From Delphinus delphis (lineage: Eukaryota > Chordata > Mammalia > Artiodactyla > Delphinidae): a DNA stretch of 64,000 nt. Both the position numbers and the translations under genes were made by a program. Location of the stretch: assembly GCF_949987515.2 (NCBI RefSeq), contig NC_082694.2, forward strand, positions 70,430,080 through 70,494,079, in the 5' to 3' direction. Numbering within the stretch: the first letter of the stretch is position 1; every line of letters starts with the position of its first letter. Under the pieces are notes generated by a model that was not told the origin of the DNA, made no database searches, and saw nothing but the letters and a program-made list of their open reading frames with translations. Positions 22,270 to 33,857 of the stretch are shown in pieces.

Positions 22270-23160
22270 GTCACTTCGGGCCGAGCATCCAGCCGGCGGG
22301 GCACATACCTGTGGAGTTGGAACGCAACTCCGCCGCCCACAGCTCGCTCACGGGAAAAGCCCGGAGGGGGCAAGTTTACTCCGCCCGCCCGGAACCCGGC
22401 CGCAGGGGGCGGGCCTCGAGGGGAACTCTGCCCGCTGGCCCGCCCCCTCCTCGGCGCGGCGGAAGCTCCGCCCCCAGTCGCGCGCTCGCGCAGGCGGCGC
22501 GTGCCCGGCCCCCGCCCTGCGCCCTCGCGCCCCCGCGCCCTCGCGCCCTCGCACCGGGGGCGGGCTCGCTGCGCGTGCCGGGCGGGGAAGCGGCGCGAGC
22601 CGGGTTCCTGAGAACGTTCGCCGCGGGGGCGGCTCCGGGGCCTGAGCGGGCGCCGCCACCGCCTCAGCCTCGGAGGCCGGGCCGGAGGAGGCGGAGGAGG
22701 CTGCGGCCGCCGGAGACCTTTTTGACGCCCCCAGCTCCGGCCGGGAAGTGAGTACTGCGGGGGTTTGTGGCAGCCGCCGCAGGCTGCGGGAGAGGAGCGC
22801 GGTGCCAGAGCCTCGCGCCCGCGAGAAGCGGGAAGGAGCCCGCGCAGCGCCCTTACCTCGGGAGCCTGCGGGGGTGCAGGGCCGGGAGCGGCGGAGACGG
22901 CGCGCGGGGATCCGGGGCCGCTGCACAGCGCGCGCTGTGAGGGGAGACGGCGCCGCGCGCCCGGACCTGGAGGGGCGAGCGCGGGGGATGGAGCGGAGCT
23001 CCGGGCCGCCGCCGCCGGGCTCTGAGCCCCGGGCCGCGGAGGGGGCTCCGGGGTCCCGAGCGCGCTTTGGTCGTAGGGCGCCGAGCCGGGGTGCGGGCGT
23101 AGGGCTGATGCTGCCCGTGCCCGGCTCGCAGGGAGGAGGCTCTGCCGTAGGTGTTTAAGG
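22270..23160 (+). promoter_or_regulatory. DTNB: CpG island promoter of DTNB
   Basis: This is a dense GC and CpG block in otherwise AT-rich DNA, and it spans the inferred first exon. GC boxes (GGGCGG or its complement) are visible at about 22406-22413, 22439-22446, 22468-22475, 22556-22564 and 22580-22587. I see no TATA box at a fixed distance from the exon, so dispersed initiation typical of CpG-island promoters is likely. A short GCGCCC/CTC-rich repeated stretch lies at 22520-22552. There is no ATG on the + strand between about 22240 and the exon 1 donor, so the leader has no upstream start codons if transcription begins inside the island. Confidence 0.88.
22600..22747 (+). other. DTNB: DTNB exon 1, 5' untranslated (start approximate)
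   Basis: The 3' end is set by the donor GAA|GTGAGT at 22748, the only consensus donor I find at the right place in the island. Splicing to the exon 2 acceptor puts GGGAA directly before GATG. The start codon therefore has A at -3 from exon 1 and G at -1 from exon 2. The exon is GC-rich with a GGAGGAGGCGGAGGAGG stretch near 22683 and contains no ATG. The 5' boundary is a guess from the position of GC boxes. Alternative first exons cannot be excluded. Confidence 0.7.
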
Positions 23161-24904
23161 GGGCGAAGGAGGCAGGTCCTGGCAGAGGGCAGGTGAGGCA
23201 GGCAGGCCCTGGCAGAGGGAAAGGAATTTATTTCACATCACCTCAAAACACTATTTCCCGAGGCACCTATCAGTGAACCTGTGCACCGAGGTCACCCGTT
23301 AAAGGAAAGTGTCCTGAGAGGAGGAAGGATGCAGCTAACGAATGCTTGCTGTTAAATTCCTGTGCCAGGCCTTGGGATTAGGGAGACCTTCCAGCAGCCT
23401 CAGCAAACGTTTATTGGTTAGGTACCTTGGGGAGAGAGCCGTGGTCAGCACTGGGGCCACAAAATTGTGTAAAACACAACCATCATTTGCTCTTTAAGTG
23501 CTGGCAATTCGGTTGTAAAGGTTTGCGTATGAAGTACAAAGCAACATTGAATTTTGTCTCATCCACTTTAGGTCTCTTTTCCCCAGTATTGGGAAATTGG
23601 AGCCATAAAATTGCTTGCTTTGAAGATTAAAGCAGGAGGGTCAAAGAAGCTTGTGGGAGGTACTTGGGAGAGTTTTGAAGGAACTTCTGCGTAACATTTA
23701 AAGAGAGAGAAGGGAAACGGAAATTGGAAAGAGAAAAGAAGTTACCTTTCTTCCCGGGTAGAATGAAGCTCCATGACTATTAACTGCTAAATCCTCAGTG
23801 ACAAGAACGGTGCCTGACCCACAGCAGGCACTAAATACCTACGTATTATTGCCTGAATGAATGAACCAAGCAAGGTTTTGCTCTATTTTACACAGAGCAC
23901 TATTGATAAGTCTGGTGTTAGGGATGGCTGAATGGACTTCCCTTGTTCCTCCGGTTCTCTTTTTTTTTTTTTTTTTTTTTGCCGTGTGAGGTAACCCAGG
24001 TTCTTAGGTCTGGGCATTTAAAGTGATGGCTAAGGTGATGGAGTTGTCATATCTTGTGGTCATGCTGCCACTTTCACATCTTTATTGCATGTTGGCTGCC
24101 AGGAGCTTACTCCTTGGGCCCTTGCTTCAAATCATCCCATTCTGGCCTGTTTCTATCACTTGAGGAAGGAGAGTGCTTTTGTCTAGAAAACACTTTTTCA
24201 TTTTTATCTTGGTTCTTGGATCTTAGATCTGTCATAAGAGGATGTACCTCTGCTCTTCTGTAAGGGCTGGGATTCTGCCTTTTTTCTGCCTTGGTTGGAT
24301 TTCTGGACTCTCGAGCTCCAGGCTGCTGTTTCAGTTGCCTGGGTTGCAGTGCCTGTTGGGTTACTTTGCCTGCCAAATTAAAACTTGACCTTTTATGAGT
24401 TCTGTGAGAATTTTTATCGTACATAAGTGGAATTACTTTTGAAGGGGATTGTGTAGTCAAGGTAGTGTTGGCAAGGCTTTTGAGTGTCCACTATGTGTGA
24501 GAGACAAAATTTCTACTTAGTTAGGAAATCAGATTTAAAACCAATAGAATGCCAAGTTACCACTTGTTTTATATCTTTAGTATAAATCTCTCAGGACCTA
24601 GGTTTCCTTATATAAAAATAAAATATTAATTCAAATTTGGCATTGTGTAGTAAGCCTTGAAGAACTAAGTTAATTTCTCTTTAGTTTTATGACTGTGTAC
24701 TTAAGAGTGCAACCAGCAGGTGTCTACTAGTTCTTATTTTGGGATGCCTAGATCCTGTAATTTTGGATGCCTTGTTCTAGGTTTTCTCAGTGATACTGTA
24801 TTTTATTTATTTATATATTTAATTTACATTTATTTTGAAATCAGCTTTACTGGTGTCTGCACAGATGTCCTGTGCAGAGCTGGTCTAGTGGAGTTTTGTC
24901 TGAT
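23161..24904. other. DTNB intron 1, proximal part
   Basis: Largely unique sequence after the CpG island, with a T tract of about 22 at 23959-23980. If intron 1 enhancers exist, this repeat-poor stretch is the likeliest place; no motif is claimed. Confidence 0.5.
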
Positions 24905-25335
24905 AAACCCACTGTAAGTTGAAAGTATGGTAAGTTGAAAATGCATTTAATACACCCAATCTACCGAACATCATAGCTTAGGCTAGCCTACCTTAAACAT
25001 GCTCAGAACACTTACATTAGCCTACAGTTGGGCAAAACCATCTAACACAATGCCTATTTCATAATAAACTGTTGAATGTCTCATGTAATTTATTGAATAC
25101 CGTACTGAAAGTGAAAAACAGAATGGTTGTAAGTATCTGGGTTGTTTACTCTTGTGGCTGACCAGGAGCTGTGGCTCATTGCCGCTGCCCAGCATCACGG
25201 GAGAGTATCATACTGCATATTGCTAGCCAGGGAAAGGATCAAAATTCAGATTTGAAGTACAGTTTCTACTGAATGTGTATTGCTTTCGCACCATCTAAAG
25301 TCAAACCACTGTAAGTTGGGGACTGTCTATACTTT
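24905..25335 (+). repeat. Tigger-type DNA-transposon remnant
   Basis: CCCACTGTAAGTTGAAAGTAT, ACCGAACATCATAGCTTAGGC, GAACACTTACATTAGCCTAC, GCTTTCGCACCATCTAAAGTC and CACTGTAAGTTGGGGACTGTC. The ends are related inverted sequences, as in TcMar-Tigger derived MER elements. Subfamily not assigned. Confidence 0.6.
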
Positions 25336-25639
25336 GTAACCACTATCTCAATCAAGATATAGAAATTTACATCACGGTAGAAACTCCCTCATGCTGGTTT
25401 GCAGTAAATACTCTCATCACCTCTCATTTTATTTATTTCTAGTTATACAAGTATCAGGGCTGTGGCATCTAGTGCAGGAAGTATACTGCCCAATTTTAGG
25501 GGATGCCATTCACATCGGAGTGCCTGTGAATGGCAGCTCCTGGAGTTGTATTGTGCAGTCTGGGGCTGTGTACTGCAGCTCTGCAAATGGCTCATGAATG
25601 CACACTGTCTTATTAAATGCTCAAACATTACAGACAGAA

Positions 25640-26260
25640 TACAAGGCTCCTTGACCCACTCCCTTCTCCACCAAAACGGCAGTTATCAGTTTGTTGTGAT
25701 CCTTCCAGACCTTTCTCTATGCATTTTCATCTATATATAGATAATACGGGAAGAAGTAGGGTTTCTTCCGATGCCCACATTAATGACATGATACTGTAGA
25801 CATTGGTCTGCAACTTCTTCCTAACAGAATGTCTGAGATCTTTCCATGATGGAACATAAAGATCTACCTGGTTCTTCTTGACTACTACACAATACCATAC
25901 ATAGCATATATTGTACTGTAGTTTATTTAATCCTCTCCTCATTAATGGCCATTAAAGCTGTTTGCCATTTCACCATTGCTGCAGTGAATGCAAAGTAGAA
26001 TTGCTGGGTCAAAGGGGTGCATGCTTTAAATTAATTGATGGAGGTTTAACCATGTTGCCACTTGTGGATCTGGTTCATTTATTTTTAAAAGCTGAGTAGT
26101 GTTCAGTTGTAGACTTAAATCACTGTTTATGTATCCTCCACTAACTGTGGGGCAGTTAGGTTACTTTGGATACTAATTCATTGCTGGATTTATGTGTTGC
26201 CAAAGCATCCTGCCAGTCTGAGGCTTGCCTTTTCCTTTTGTTAACAGTGTCTTTAGTTGT
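25640..26260 (-). mobile_element. Old L1-like fragment (-)
   Basis: CTTTCTCTATGCATTTTCATC, GATCTTTCCATGATGGAAC, AGAATTGCTGGGTCAAAGGG. Diverged antisense LINE pattern. Confidence 0.5.
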
Positions 26261-26504
26261 ATACAAGTTTTACATTTTAATGTTATATTTATGGAAAATT
26301 TCACACTAAATTAACAAAATTTGTTTCTGTGTCTGGTTTAAGTAAATTTTCTCTACCCCAGGGTATGAATTCTATATATCTGTATTTTCTTCTAAAATTA
26401 AAAAAGAAGTTTTGCTTTCTGTGTGGAATTTCTATATGGTGTAATGAAGTGATATATATATTTTTCAATTTGGAAAACCAGTTTTTCAGCACTTTTCCTC
26501 ATTT

Positions 26505-27190
26505 TTTTTTATTGTGGCAAAATATACACAACATAAAATTTACTATTTTAACCATTTTTAATTGTACAGTTCTGTGGCATTAAGTACATTTACATTGTTG
26601 TATAAACATCACTATCCATTTCCAGAACATTTTATCTTTCTCAACTGAAACTCTGTATCCATTAAACACTGATTCCGCATTCTTTTCTCCCTCCAGCCCC
26701 TGGCAACCACCATTCTGCTTTCTGTCTCTGTGAAGTTGACTACTCTCGGCACCTTCTATAAGTGGAATCATACAGTATTTGTCCTTTTGTGTCTGGCTTA
26801 TTTCATTTAGCATAATGTCTTCAGAGTTCATCTATATTGTAACATGTGTCAGGATTTCCTTTTTTTTTTTTTTTTTGACCCCGCCTGGAGGCTTGTGGAA
26901 TCTTAGTTCCCTGACTAGGGATTGAACCCAGGCGCTCGGCATTGAAAACGCCAAGTCCTCACCACTGGACCTCCAGGGAATTCCCAGGATTTCCTTATTT
27001 TTTAAGGCTGAATACTATTCTGTTGTATGCATACATTATGTTTGCTTATTCATTCATCCATCAATGGACACTTGGGTTGCTTCTGTCTTTTGGCTATTGT
27101 GAATAATGCCGCTATGAACATGGGTGTGCAAATATCTGTTCAAATCCCTGCTTTCAATTCTTCTGTGTATATACCCAGAAGTGGAACTGT
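26505..27190 (-). mobile_element. Old L1 3' part (-), split by a SINE
   Basis: ATTGTGGCAAAATATACACAA, CCCTGGCAACCACCATTCTG, CATCCATCAATGGACACTTGG and ATATACCCAGAAGTGGAAC. Confidence 0.88.
26862..26984 (-). mobile_element. Short tRNA-type SINE (-) inside L1
   Basis: GGAATCTTAGTTCCCTGACTA to CCTCCAGGGAATTCC with a T run. TSD CAGGATTTCCTT at 26850-26861 and 26985-26996. Confidence 0.92.
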
Positions 27191-27214
27191 CCATGATATT
27201 AAAATAATTATGTA

Positions 27215-28345
27215 CATAACTGAATATGACCAAAATGGGTGGATAGTACAGAGAGTTCCTATAAACCCCCTCTTCTTCAGGGGCACTTTCCCGTTATTAA
27301 CATCTTGCATTAGTGTGGTACATTTGTTACAACTGATGAATAAATATTGATACATTATTATTAACTTAAGTTCATGGTTTATATTAGGCTTCTGCTCTTT
27401 GTGTTGTACAGTTCTATGGGTTTTGACAAATGCAAAGTGTTATCACATGACATTTCATGTAATGTCATTGCAGTATCATGCAGAATAATTTCATTGCTCT
27501 AAAATCCCCTGTATTCCACCCATTCATTCCCCCCTCCCTCCTGCTGAGCTGATAACAACTGATCATTTTACTGTGTCTATAGTTTTTGGTTTTTTAAAAT
27601 AAATTTATTTATTTTATTTTTGGCTGCATTGGGTCTTCGTTGCTGCGCACGGGCTTTTCTCTAGTTGCGGCAAGCGGGGGCTACACTTGGTTGTGGTGCG
27701 CGGGCTTCTCATTGTGGTGGCTTCTCTTGTTGTGGAGCATGGGCTCTAGGCGCGTGGACTTCAGTAGTTGTGGCACGTGGGCTCACTAGTTGTGGCTCGC
27801 GGGCTCTAGAGCGCTGACTCAGTAGTTGTGGTGCATGGGCTTAGTTGCTCCGCGGCATGTGGGATCTTCCCAGACCAGGGCTCAAACCCGTGTCCCCTGC
27901 ATTGGCAGGCGGGTTCTTAACCACTGTGCCACCAGGGAAGCCTTGTGTCTATAGTTTTGCCTTTTCCAGAGTGTCATATGGCTTGGATCATGTAGTATTC
28001 TAGGCTTTCAGACTGGTCTCTTTCACTTAGCATTATGCCTTTACATTTCCTCTGTCTTTTCTTGGCTTGATAGCTCATTTCTTTTTATTGCTGAATAATA
28101 TTTCATCGTATGAAAGTACCACAGCTTGTTTATCCATTCATCTATTGAAGGACATCTTGGTTACTTCTAGTTTTTGGCAGTTATGAGTAAGCTTCTATAA
28201 ATATGCATGTGCAGGTCTTTGTGTGGACATAAGTTTTCAGCTTTCTTGGGTAAATACCTAGGAGCGTGATTGCTGGATCGTATGGTAAAGGTATCTTTAG
28301 CTTTGTAAGAAACTGCCTGTCCGATTTTGCATTCCCAATAATTTT
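27215..28345 (-). mobile_element. Old L1 3' part (-), split by a SINE
   Basis: TAACATCTTGCATTAGTGTGG, GTTCTATGGGTTTTGACAAA, GACATCTTGGTTACTTCTAG, GGGTAAATACCTAGGAGCGTG. Confidence 0.88.
27588..27943 (-). mobile_element. Long CHR-type SINE (-) inside L1
   Basis: TTTGGCTGCATTGGGTCTTCG to GCCACCAGGGAAGCC. Perfect TSD TGTGTCTATAGTTTT at 27572-27586 and 27944-27958. Confidence 0.95.
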
Positions 28346-28486
28346 AAAACTGTATATCCTAGCACCCTAAATGTACTTAAAAAAATCTTTGTCAGACTGT
28401 TCTGTAAAATTAAACCGCATCTGGTATGAATTTATATTCTAATTGTTGCTTTTGTTGGCTGTCTTTCTTAGCATTATACTTCTTTA

Positions 28487-28489
<3 letters not shown>

Positions 28490-28520
<31 letters not shown>

Positions 28521-28709
28521 GGTACACGGGGCTCTCACTGTTGTGGCCTCTCCCGTTGCGGAGCACAGGCTCCGGACGCACAGGCTCAGCGGCCATGGCT
28601 CACGGGCCTAGCCGCTCTGCGGCATGTGGGATCTTCCCAGACCGGGGCACGAACCCGTGACCCCTACATCGGCAGGCGGACTCTCAACCACTGCGCCACC
28701 AGGGAAGCC
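28490..28709 (-). mobile_element. Short CHR-type SINE (-) with a 29-nt T tract
   Basis: T29 (28490-28518), GCGGTACACGGGGCTCTCAC to GCCACCAGGGAAGCC; TSD CTTTATA around both ends. Confidence 0.94.
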
Positions 28710-29394
28710 CTCTTTATATGTTTTGAAGTTTTGATTTACAGACTGATTTGAGGGTGAGTACTTTTGCTTTTGTTTCTCTTATTTCTGTGCTCACCCTTCT
28801 CTGTGTGGCGATATTTCAGGTGCTTCCACTGATTGGACTCTAGTCAAGAAATCAGATATGATAATGGTCAGGGTCCTGCTCTTTGAGGTAATTGGGGCTA
28901 TTTTAGATCTGCTCACAGAGTGTGTGAATGTCTTGGTTCATTTCCTGGTCATGAGGCTGTGTTTTTATCTTCTCACTTTTCAGAGCACCACATAAACCAT
29001 AGTTCTAGGCAGAGACTGACAGCAGTACTTTTTCACTTCCTTTCAGCTCTAGCCTCATCCTTGGCTTTAAGCAGTGAATCTGGCTCAGATGTCTCCTGTT
29101 TCTCCACCTCTTTCACTCTGTGTCACTGTTGCCCTGAAGGAAGTATACACCTGCTTCTAGACTCAGAGTCCAGCAAGCCTGTAGCTTCAGTCCTGCTCAC
29201 AGTTTTGTGTATCTGTTCTGTTTCTGATCCACGTGGAGGGTTGTCTTGTTTTTGGGCCTTTTTAGTAACTTAAAAAATATATTTAAACATATCTATTACT
29301 GTGTATTTGGAGCAGAGGGGATGCATTGAAGTGTTTACTTACTGGGCTGCTTTGACTAGAAGACTTAATTGACCAGGCTTCTTTCTAAACTTGA

Positions 29395-29690
29395 TACCAC
29401 TTATCTTGTTTTCTGTGTTATTGCAATGCCTAGACCCTCCAGTGCAAAAGTTGAATAGCAGTGATGATAATGGGCATTTTAATCTTTTTCCTGAATGGGA
29501 ATGCTTCCAGTGTTTCACTGTTAGATATGATACTTACTAAAGGTTTCTGGTAGGTGTCTTTTGTCAATTTAAGGAGGTTTCCTTCTATTCTTGGTTTATA
29601 TTTTTACTGGGTGTTGAATTTTATTGCTTTTTGGCATTTGTTGAAATTATCATTGATTTCTCTTTAATATGTTAAGAGTAGGACAGACCT
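29395..29690 (-). mobile_element. Old L1 ORF2 fragment (-)
   Basis: GATAATGGGCATTTTAATCTT, CCTGAATGGGAATGCTTCCAG, CTATTCTTGGTTTATATTTTTA. Antisense reverse-transcriptase region of old L1. Confidence 0.65.
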
Positions 29691-30124
29691 TTCTGAGTTG
29701 CAGATAACTGAGAGAAACAGATATATTGTATTTGATTTACTTGTTAATACATTTTTAACAACCAAAAAATGAACTTTTAAAGACAACACATTTTGATCTT
29801 GAATTTTTGTATATTAACAATATTATGTATAAGCTATATATTATAATATTATATATATATGCTATACATTATGGCATTTCAGCAATAATTAGGTTTGGAC
29901 CAAATATTCCTGTAACTAAGCCTCACTATAATCAAACAGTGTACAGTAAAAAAAAATTTTTTGGGGCGAGAGTAACTTTAGGGACTCTATAAGGACTTTT
30001 TCAGTCCCTAACCATTCAAGCTTCTTCTTGGCTTCTTTTTCTAGACTCTTTACTCTCTCCTTTTAATTTTTATCTCTGCTTGCTCTGTCTCCTCTTGCCA
30101 GAGAGAGACTTTCTTCTGCAAGTA

Positions 30125-30345
30125 ATAACAACTGTTATTTAGTGTGAGGCTACTGTATTCAAGAGATTTTCATAGATAATGGCTACACTGTAATCTTTAC
30201 CACTGTGGAAGCTAGGTATGGTATCTCCAGTGTTTGGGTGAGGAAATTGAGCTCAGAGAAGTTAAAACTTGTTTAGGGCCACACAGCTAATCAGTGACAG
30301 GAGTGATATTTGAACCAGGTCCAACTTCAAAGCCCATATTTTTTC
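30125..30345 (-). repeat. MIR element (-)
   Basis: GGGTGAGGAAATTGAGCTCAG, GGGCCACACAGCTAATCAGTG, TATTTGAACCAGGTCCAAC. Confidence 0.7.
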
Positions 30346-30366
30346 TATATGCTCTCTCTAAACAAG

Positions 30367-30441
30367 ACTTTTATGTACCAAGTTCAATAAGACTTTTATG
30401 TACCAAGTTCAACTTTTATGTACCAAGTTCAACCAAGTTCA
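30367..30441 (+). repeat. Three-and-a-half copy tandem repeat, 20-25 bp unit
   Basis: ACTTTTATGTACCAAGTTCA is repeated exactly at 30367-30386, 30392-30411 and 30412-30431, followed by a partial ACCAAGTTCA at 30432-30441. The first spacing carries five extra bases. Confidence 0.93.
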
Positions 30442-30839
30442 ACAAGGGTTTTGTTTTTTTGGCTTACCCACATGATTCCTGCGTGTGGTGATATGACCAC
30501 TTTGTGTCTCCAATATGATTTGTGTGAAAATTTTCCTTTAGTCAGGTACTTCATTGCTTTTTACCGGTGTGACGTTTTACATGTCCTTGAGCAGTTTCTT
30601 AAAATGACTAAACCTTTTTTAACTGCACAAACAAAGAATAAATAGTGTCATGGTTAAGCATGTGGGCTCTGGAGTAAACTATGTTGCTTGGACCTTGAGT
30701 TTATTTTCCTTTAACTTTTAAAATATTGTGAAATATTGGCCCTCAAAAAGGTATAGAGAATAAAAATTGTGAATACCTGTGTACACACCACTTAACTTAA
30801 GACACTAGACTCCTTTTAAAGTTGAACCCCTACTGCTTC

Positions 30840-31600
30840 CCAGTTGTATTCTCCTCCCCTTCTGAGGGAACCACTATTCTGCATTTGATACTTTTCATTC
30901 TTGTACATATTTTCATACTGCTATTACATATGTAAGTAGCCCTAAAATGTATATTGTTTTGCATTAAAAAAACCCCTTTATATTAACAGTATTAATTATA
31001 TCTTTTTATAACTTTATTTTTTTTTCTCTCAGTATTGTGAGACTTATCCATATGGATATATGTAGCTCTAGTGCATTTATTTTCTTCACTGAATAGGATT
31101 CTGTTATTGGACTATATCACAGTTTTATGTTTTCCTGTGGATTGGCAATTAATGTGTTCTGATTTTATTTGTTACTACAAATAATGCTGCTATTCTTGTC
31201 ACGTCTCTTTGTGTACACATGCATGTTTTTAGAGTGTGTACTAGGAGTAAACTACTGGTATGTGTGCCATGCACATCTTCAACTTCCGTGTGTATTGCTA
31301 AATTCCACTCTGAAGTAGTTTTCCAATTAACAGTCACACCAGCGATGTGTGGCTTCTGTTCCTTCCCTGCCTTGTCACCCGTTGGTGTTTTAGGCTTTAT
31401 AATTTTTGCAAATCTGCTGGATGTACCATGCAATCTTATTATATTAATCTTACATGTTTTTCTGATTACTAATGAGTTTGAACATTGCTCCATGTTTTTA
31501 TTGGCTCTTAAGTTTTCCTCTTCTGTGATTTGCTGGTTTTCATCGTTTACCTGTTCTGTTGTCTTTTTCAGATTGATTTATAATTTTAAAATACATTTTG
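30840..31600 (-). mobile_element. Old L1-like remnants (-)
   Basis: GGGAACCACTATTCTGCATTTG, ACAAATAATGCTGCTATTC, GAGTTTGAACATTGCTCCATG. Too diverged for a family name. Confidence 0.45.
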
Positions 31601-32344
31601 GATGCTAATATTTCACATAGATGGCTTCAAAGTTCTTCTTCCAGTTTGTGGCTTCTCTTTTAAAACTTAAAAAAAAACATAGGATCTTTTGGTGCACTTA
31701 AGTTTTGGATTTGTGGTTTTAATTTATTGTTTATGAAATTTTACCTACAGACCACAGGCAGAAAAATTATCCTAGTGTCTTCACATATAGAAAGGTGGTA
31801 TAATGGACCAGGGGTTAGGGGTTCTGGGTTTCTATTTCCATGCCTTTATTGTGAAGTACAACTATAGCCTGAGACTAGACATTTTATTTATTTGGATGTG
31901 CAAAATATGAGACCTGGGTATTTCTAAGCCCTTCCATTCTGATTCTCCATTGCTTTGCCTGTGGTTTTTGTAGCTCATAATTAATCATTACTACCAACAT
32001 GTTAACTGAAATTAAAGATATGAGAACTCAGAAATGAAATTTTGTTAACATCCAGGATTTTGGTATGAAGGCTGCATGCTGCGTATGTGATCAAAAAGAA
32101 ATACAAATAATTTGATTTAGGTTGGAATACATTTAATTGGTCTTATTTTTTTCACTAATTCCAAAGTCATTTGAAAAAGTAATTCTTATATATCTTTTTA
32201 AAACACCCTTTAGGGTTTTTTTTTTTTTTAACTATAACTATAGAAATAACTAACAAGGATACTGTTTTCCTGAAATATGACTATGAAAACTAAAGCTTTG
32301 TGTCATTTCAAGAATGTACTCTTTTCTTTATTGTTCATGTTTTT

Positions 32345-32703
32345 ATAAATTTATTTATTTTACTTATTTATTATTTTTGGCTGCATTGGATCTTCATTGC
32401 TGTGCATGTGTGGGATTTCCCCAGTTGCGGCGAGCGGGGGCTACTCTTCGTTGCGGTGCGCGGACTTCTCATTGCGGTGGCTTCTCTTGTTGCGGAGCAT
32501 GGGCTCTAGGCAAGTGGGCTTCAGTAATTGTGACACATGGGTTCAGTAGTTATGGCTCATGGGCTCTAGAGCACAGGCTCAGTAATTGTGGCACATGGGC
32601 TTATTTGCTCTGCGGCATGTGGGATCTTCCTGGACCGGGGTTCGAACCCATGTCCCCTGCATTGGCAGGCAGATTCTTAACCACAGAGCCACCAGGGAAG
32701 CCC
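32345..32703 (-). mobile_element. Long CHR-type SINE (-)
   Basis: TTTTTGGCTGCATTGGATCTTC to GCCACCAGGGAAGCCC. Confidence 0.92.
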
Positions 32704-32886
32704 AGTTTATATGGTTTTAATATTTGCTTATTAGGTAAGTAGTTTAGTATCTTTGCTTAGAACTAAAATTTCGTCTTTATGAACTAAGCAGCCCATGGCA
32801 GGTTTTAGGAAAAACTATGAGGTTTGTCTTTAGCAGACTAGAGGTGTGTTTCTCCTTTTTGTGCCTTACTTTCCCCCAGTTTTCTT

Positions 32887-33024
32887 CCTTCCTTCCTTCC
32901 TTCCTTTTTTCTTTTGGCTGCGGCATGTGACTTGCAGGATCTCAGTTCCCTGATCAGCGATTGAACCTGGGCCATGGCAGTGAAAGTGCTGAGTCCTAAC
33001 CAGTAGACCACCCGGGAACTCCCC
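32887..33024 (-). mobile_element. Short tRNA-type SINE (-) with (CCTT)n tail
   Basis: TTGGCTGCGGCATGTGACTTG to CCACCCGGGAACTCC. The tail has become a CCTT microsatellite. TSD CCCCAGTTTTCTT/CCCCAATTTTCTT brackets it. Confidence 0.85.
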
Positions 33025-33129
33025 TGCCCCAATTTTCTTATATTCTATTTTCTGATTCCTTGGGCACACGGCGTTTCTAGCTCTTTTACTGCCTTTCAAT
33101 TTTGTTAAAACCCTTTCTCTATTCCAGAC

Positions 33130-33465
33130 TTTTTTTTTTTTTTTTGGCTGCGTTGGGTCTTTGTTGCTGTGCACGGGCTTTCTCTAGTTGCGGCGAGTGG
33201 GGGCTACTCTTCGTTGCGGTGTGCGGGCTTCTCATTGCGGTGGCTTCTCTTGTTGCGGAGCACGGGCTCTAGGCGCATGGGCTTCAGTAGTTGTGGCACA
33301 CGGTCTCAGTATTCGTGGCTCGTGGGCTCTAGAGCACAGGCTCAGCAGTTGTGGCGCATGGCCGTAGTTGCTCTGCGGCATGTGGGATCCTCCCGGACCA
33401 GGACTCGAACCCGTGTCCCCTGCATTGGCAGGCAGATTCTTAACCACTGCACCACCAGGGAAGTC
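33130..33465 (-). mobile_element. Long CHR-type SINE (-)
   Basis: TTGGCTGCGTTGGGTCTTTG to CCACCAGGGAAGTCC; TSD CTCTATTCCAGACTT/CTCTATTCCAGATTT. Confidence 0.94.
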
Positions 33466-33649
33466 CCTCTATTCCAGATTTAAAATGTTGTAAATGATTG
33501 ATAAAAAAGTATTTTCTCTTCTTCCAGCTCTATATTTTTATACTTTTAAATAAATCAGAAAAACTGTAAATTAAGGAAAAAGAGTCTTGCCAATAGAATT
33601 CTAGTCTAGGCATCATTCAAGAGGGTAGTTACATAATAATATCAATAAT

Positions 33650-33735
33650 AATAATAATAGCAGCTAACATTTATTAGGCTCTTGTTTTGTGCCAGGCATT
33701 GTGCTAAATGCTTTACATAATTTATTTAACAGTTA
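33650..33735 (-). repeat. MIR fragment (-)
   Basis: AGCTAACATTTATTAGGCTC and GTGCCAGGCATTGTGCTAAAT: end of an antisense MIR, preceded by an (ATA)n run. Confidence 0.6.
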
Positions 33736-33741
33736 CCGCAG

Positions 33742-33844
33742 GGGATTCCTGGTTAGGACTATGCGGTTCCACTGCAGGGGGCCTGTGTTTGATCCCTGGT
33801 TGGGGAACTAAGATCCCGCAAGCTGCCAGTCAAAATCAAAAACA
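33742..33844 (+). mobile_element. Short tRNA-type SINE (+), diverged
   Basis: GGGATTCCTGGTTAGGACTA head and TGTTTGATCCCTGGTTGGGG B box. TSD CAGTTACCGCAG/CAGTTACCACAG. One of only two sense SINEs in the DTNB introns. Confidence 0.82.
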
Positions 33845-33857
33845 CCAGTTACCACAG

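Noticed and set aside
22348..22926. 192-codon minus-strand open frame in the CpG island, as a bidirectional gene
   Set aside because: Arg/Pro/Ala-rich low-complexity product explained by GC content; no family resemblance and no splice signals that decide it.
22748..23158. Open frame after the exon 1 donor (136 codons)
   Set aside because: It lies in intron 1 beyond a consensus donor and has the same GC-rich bias.
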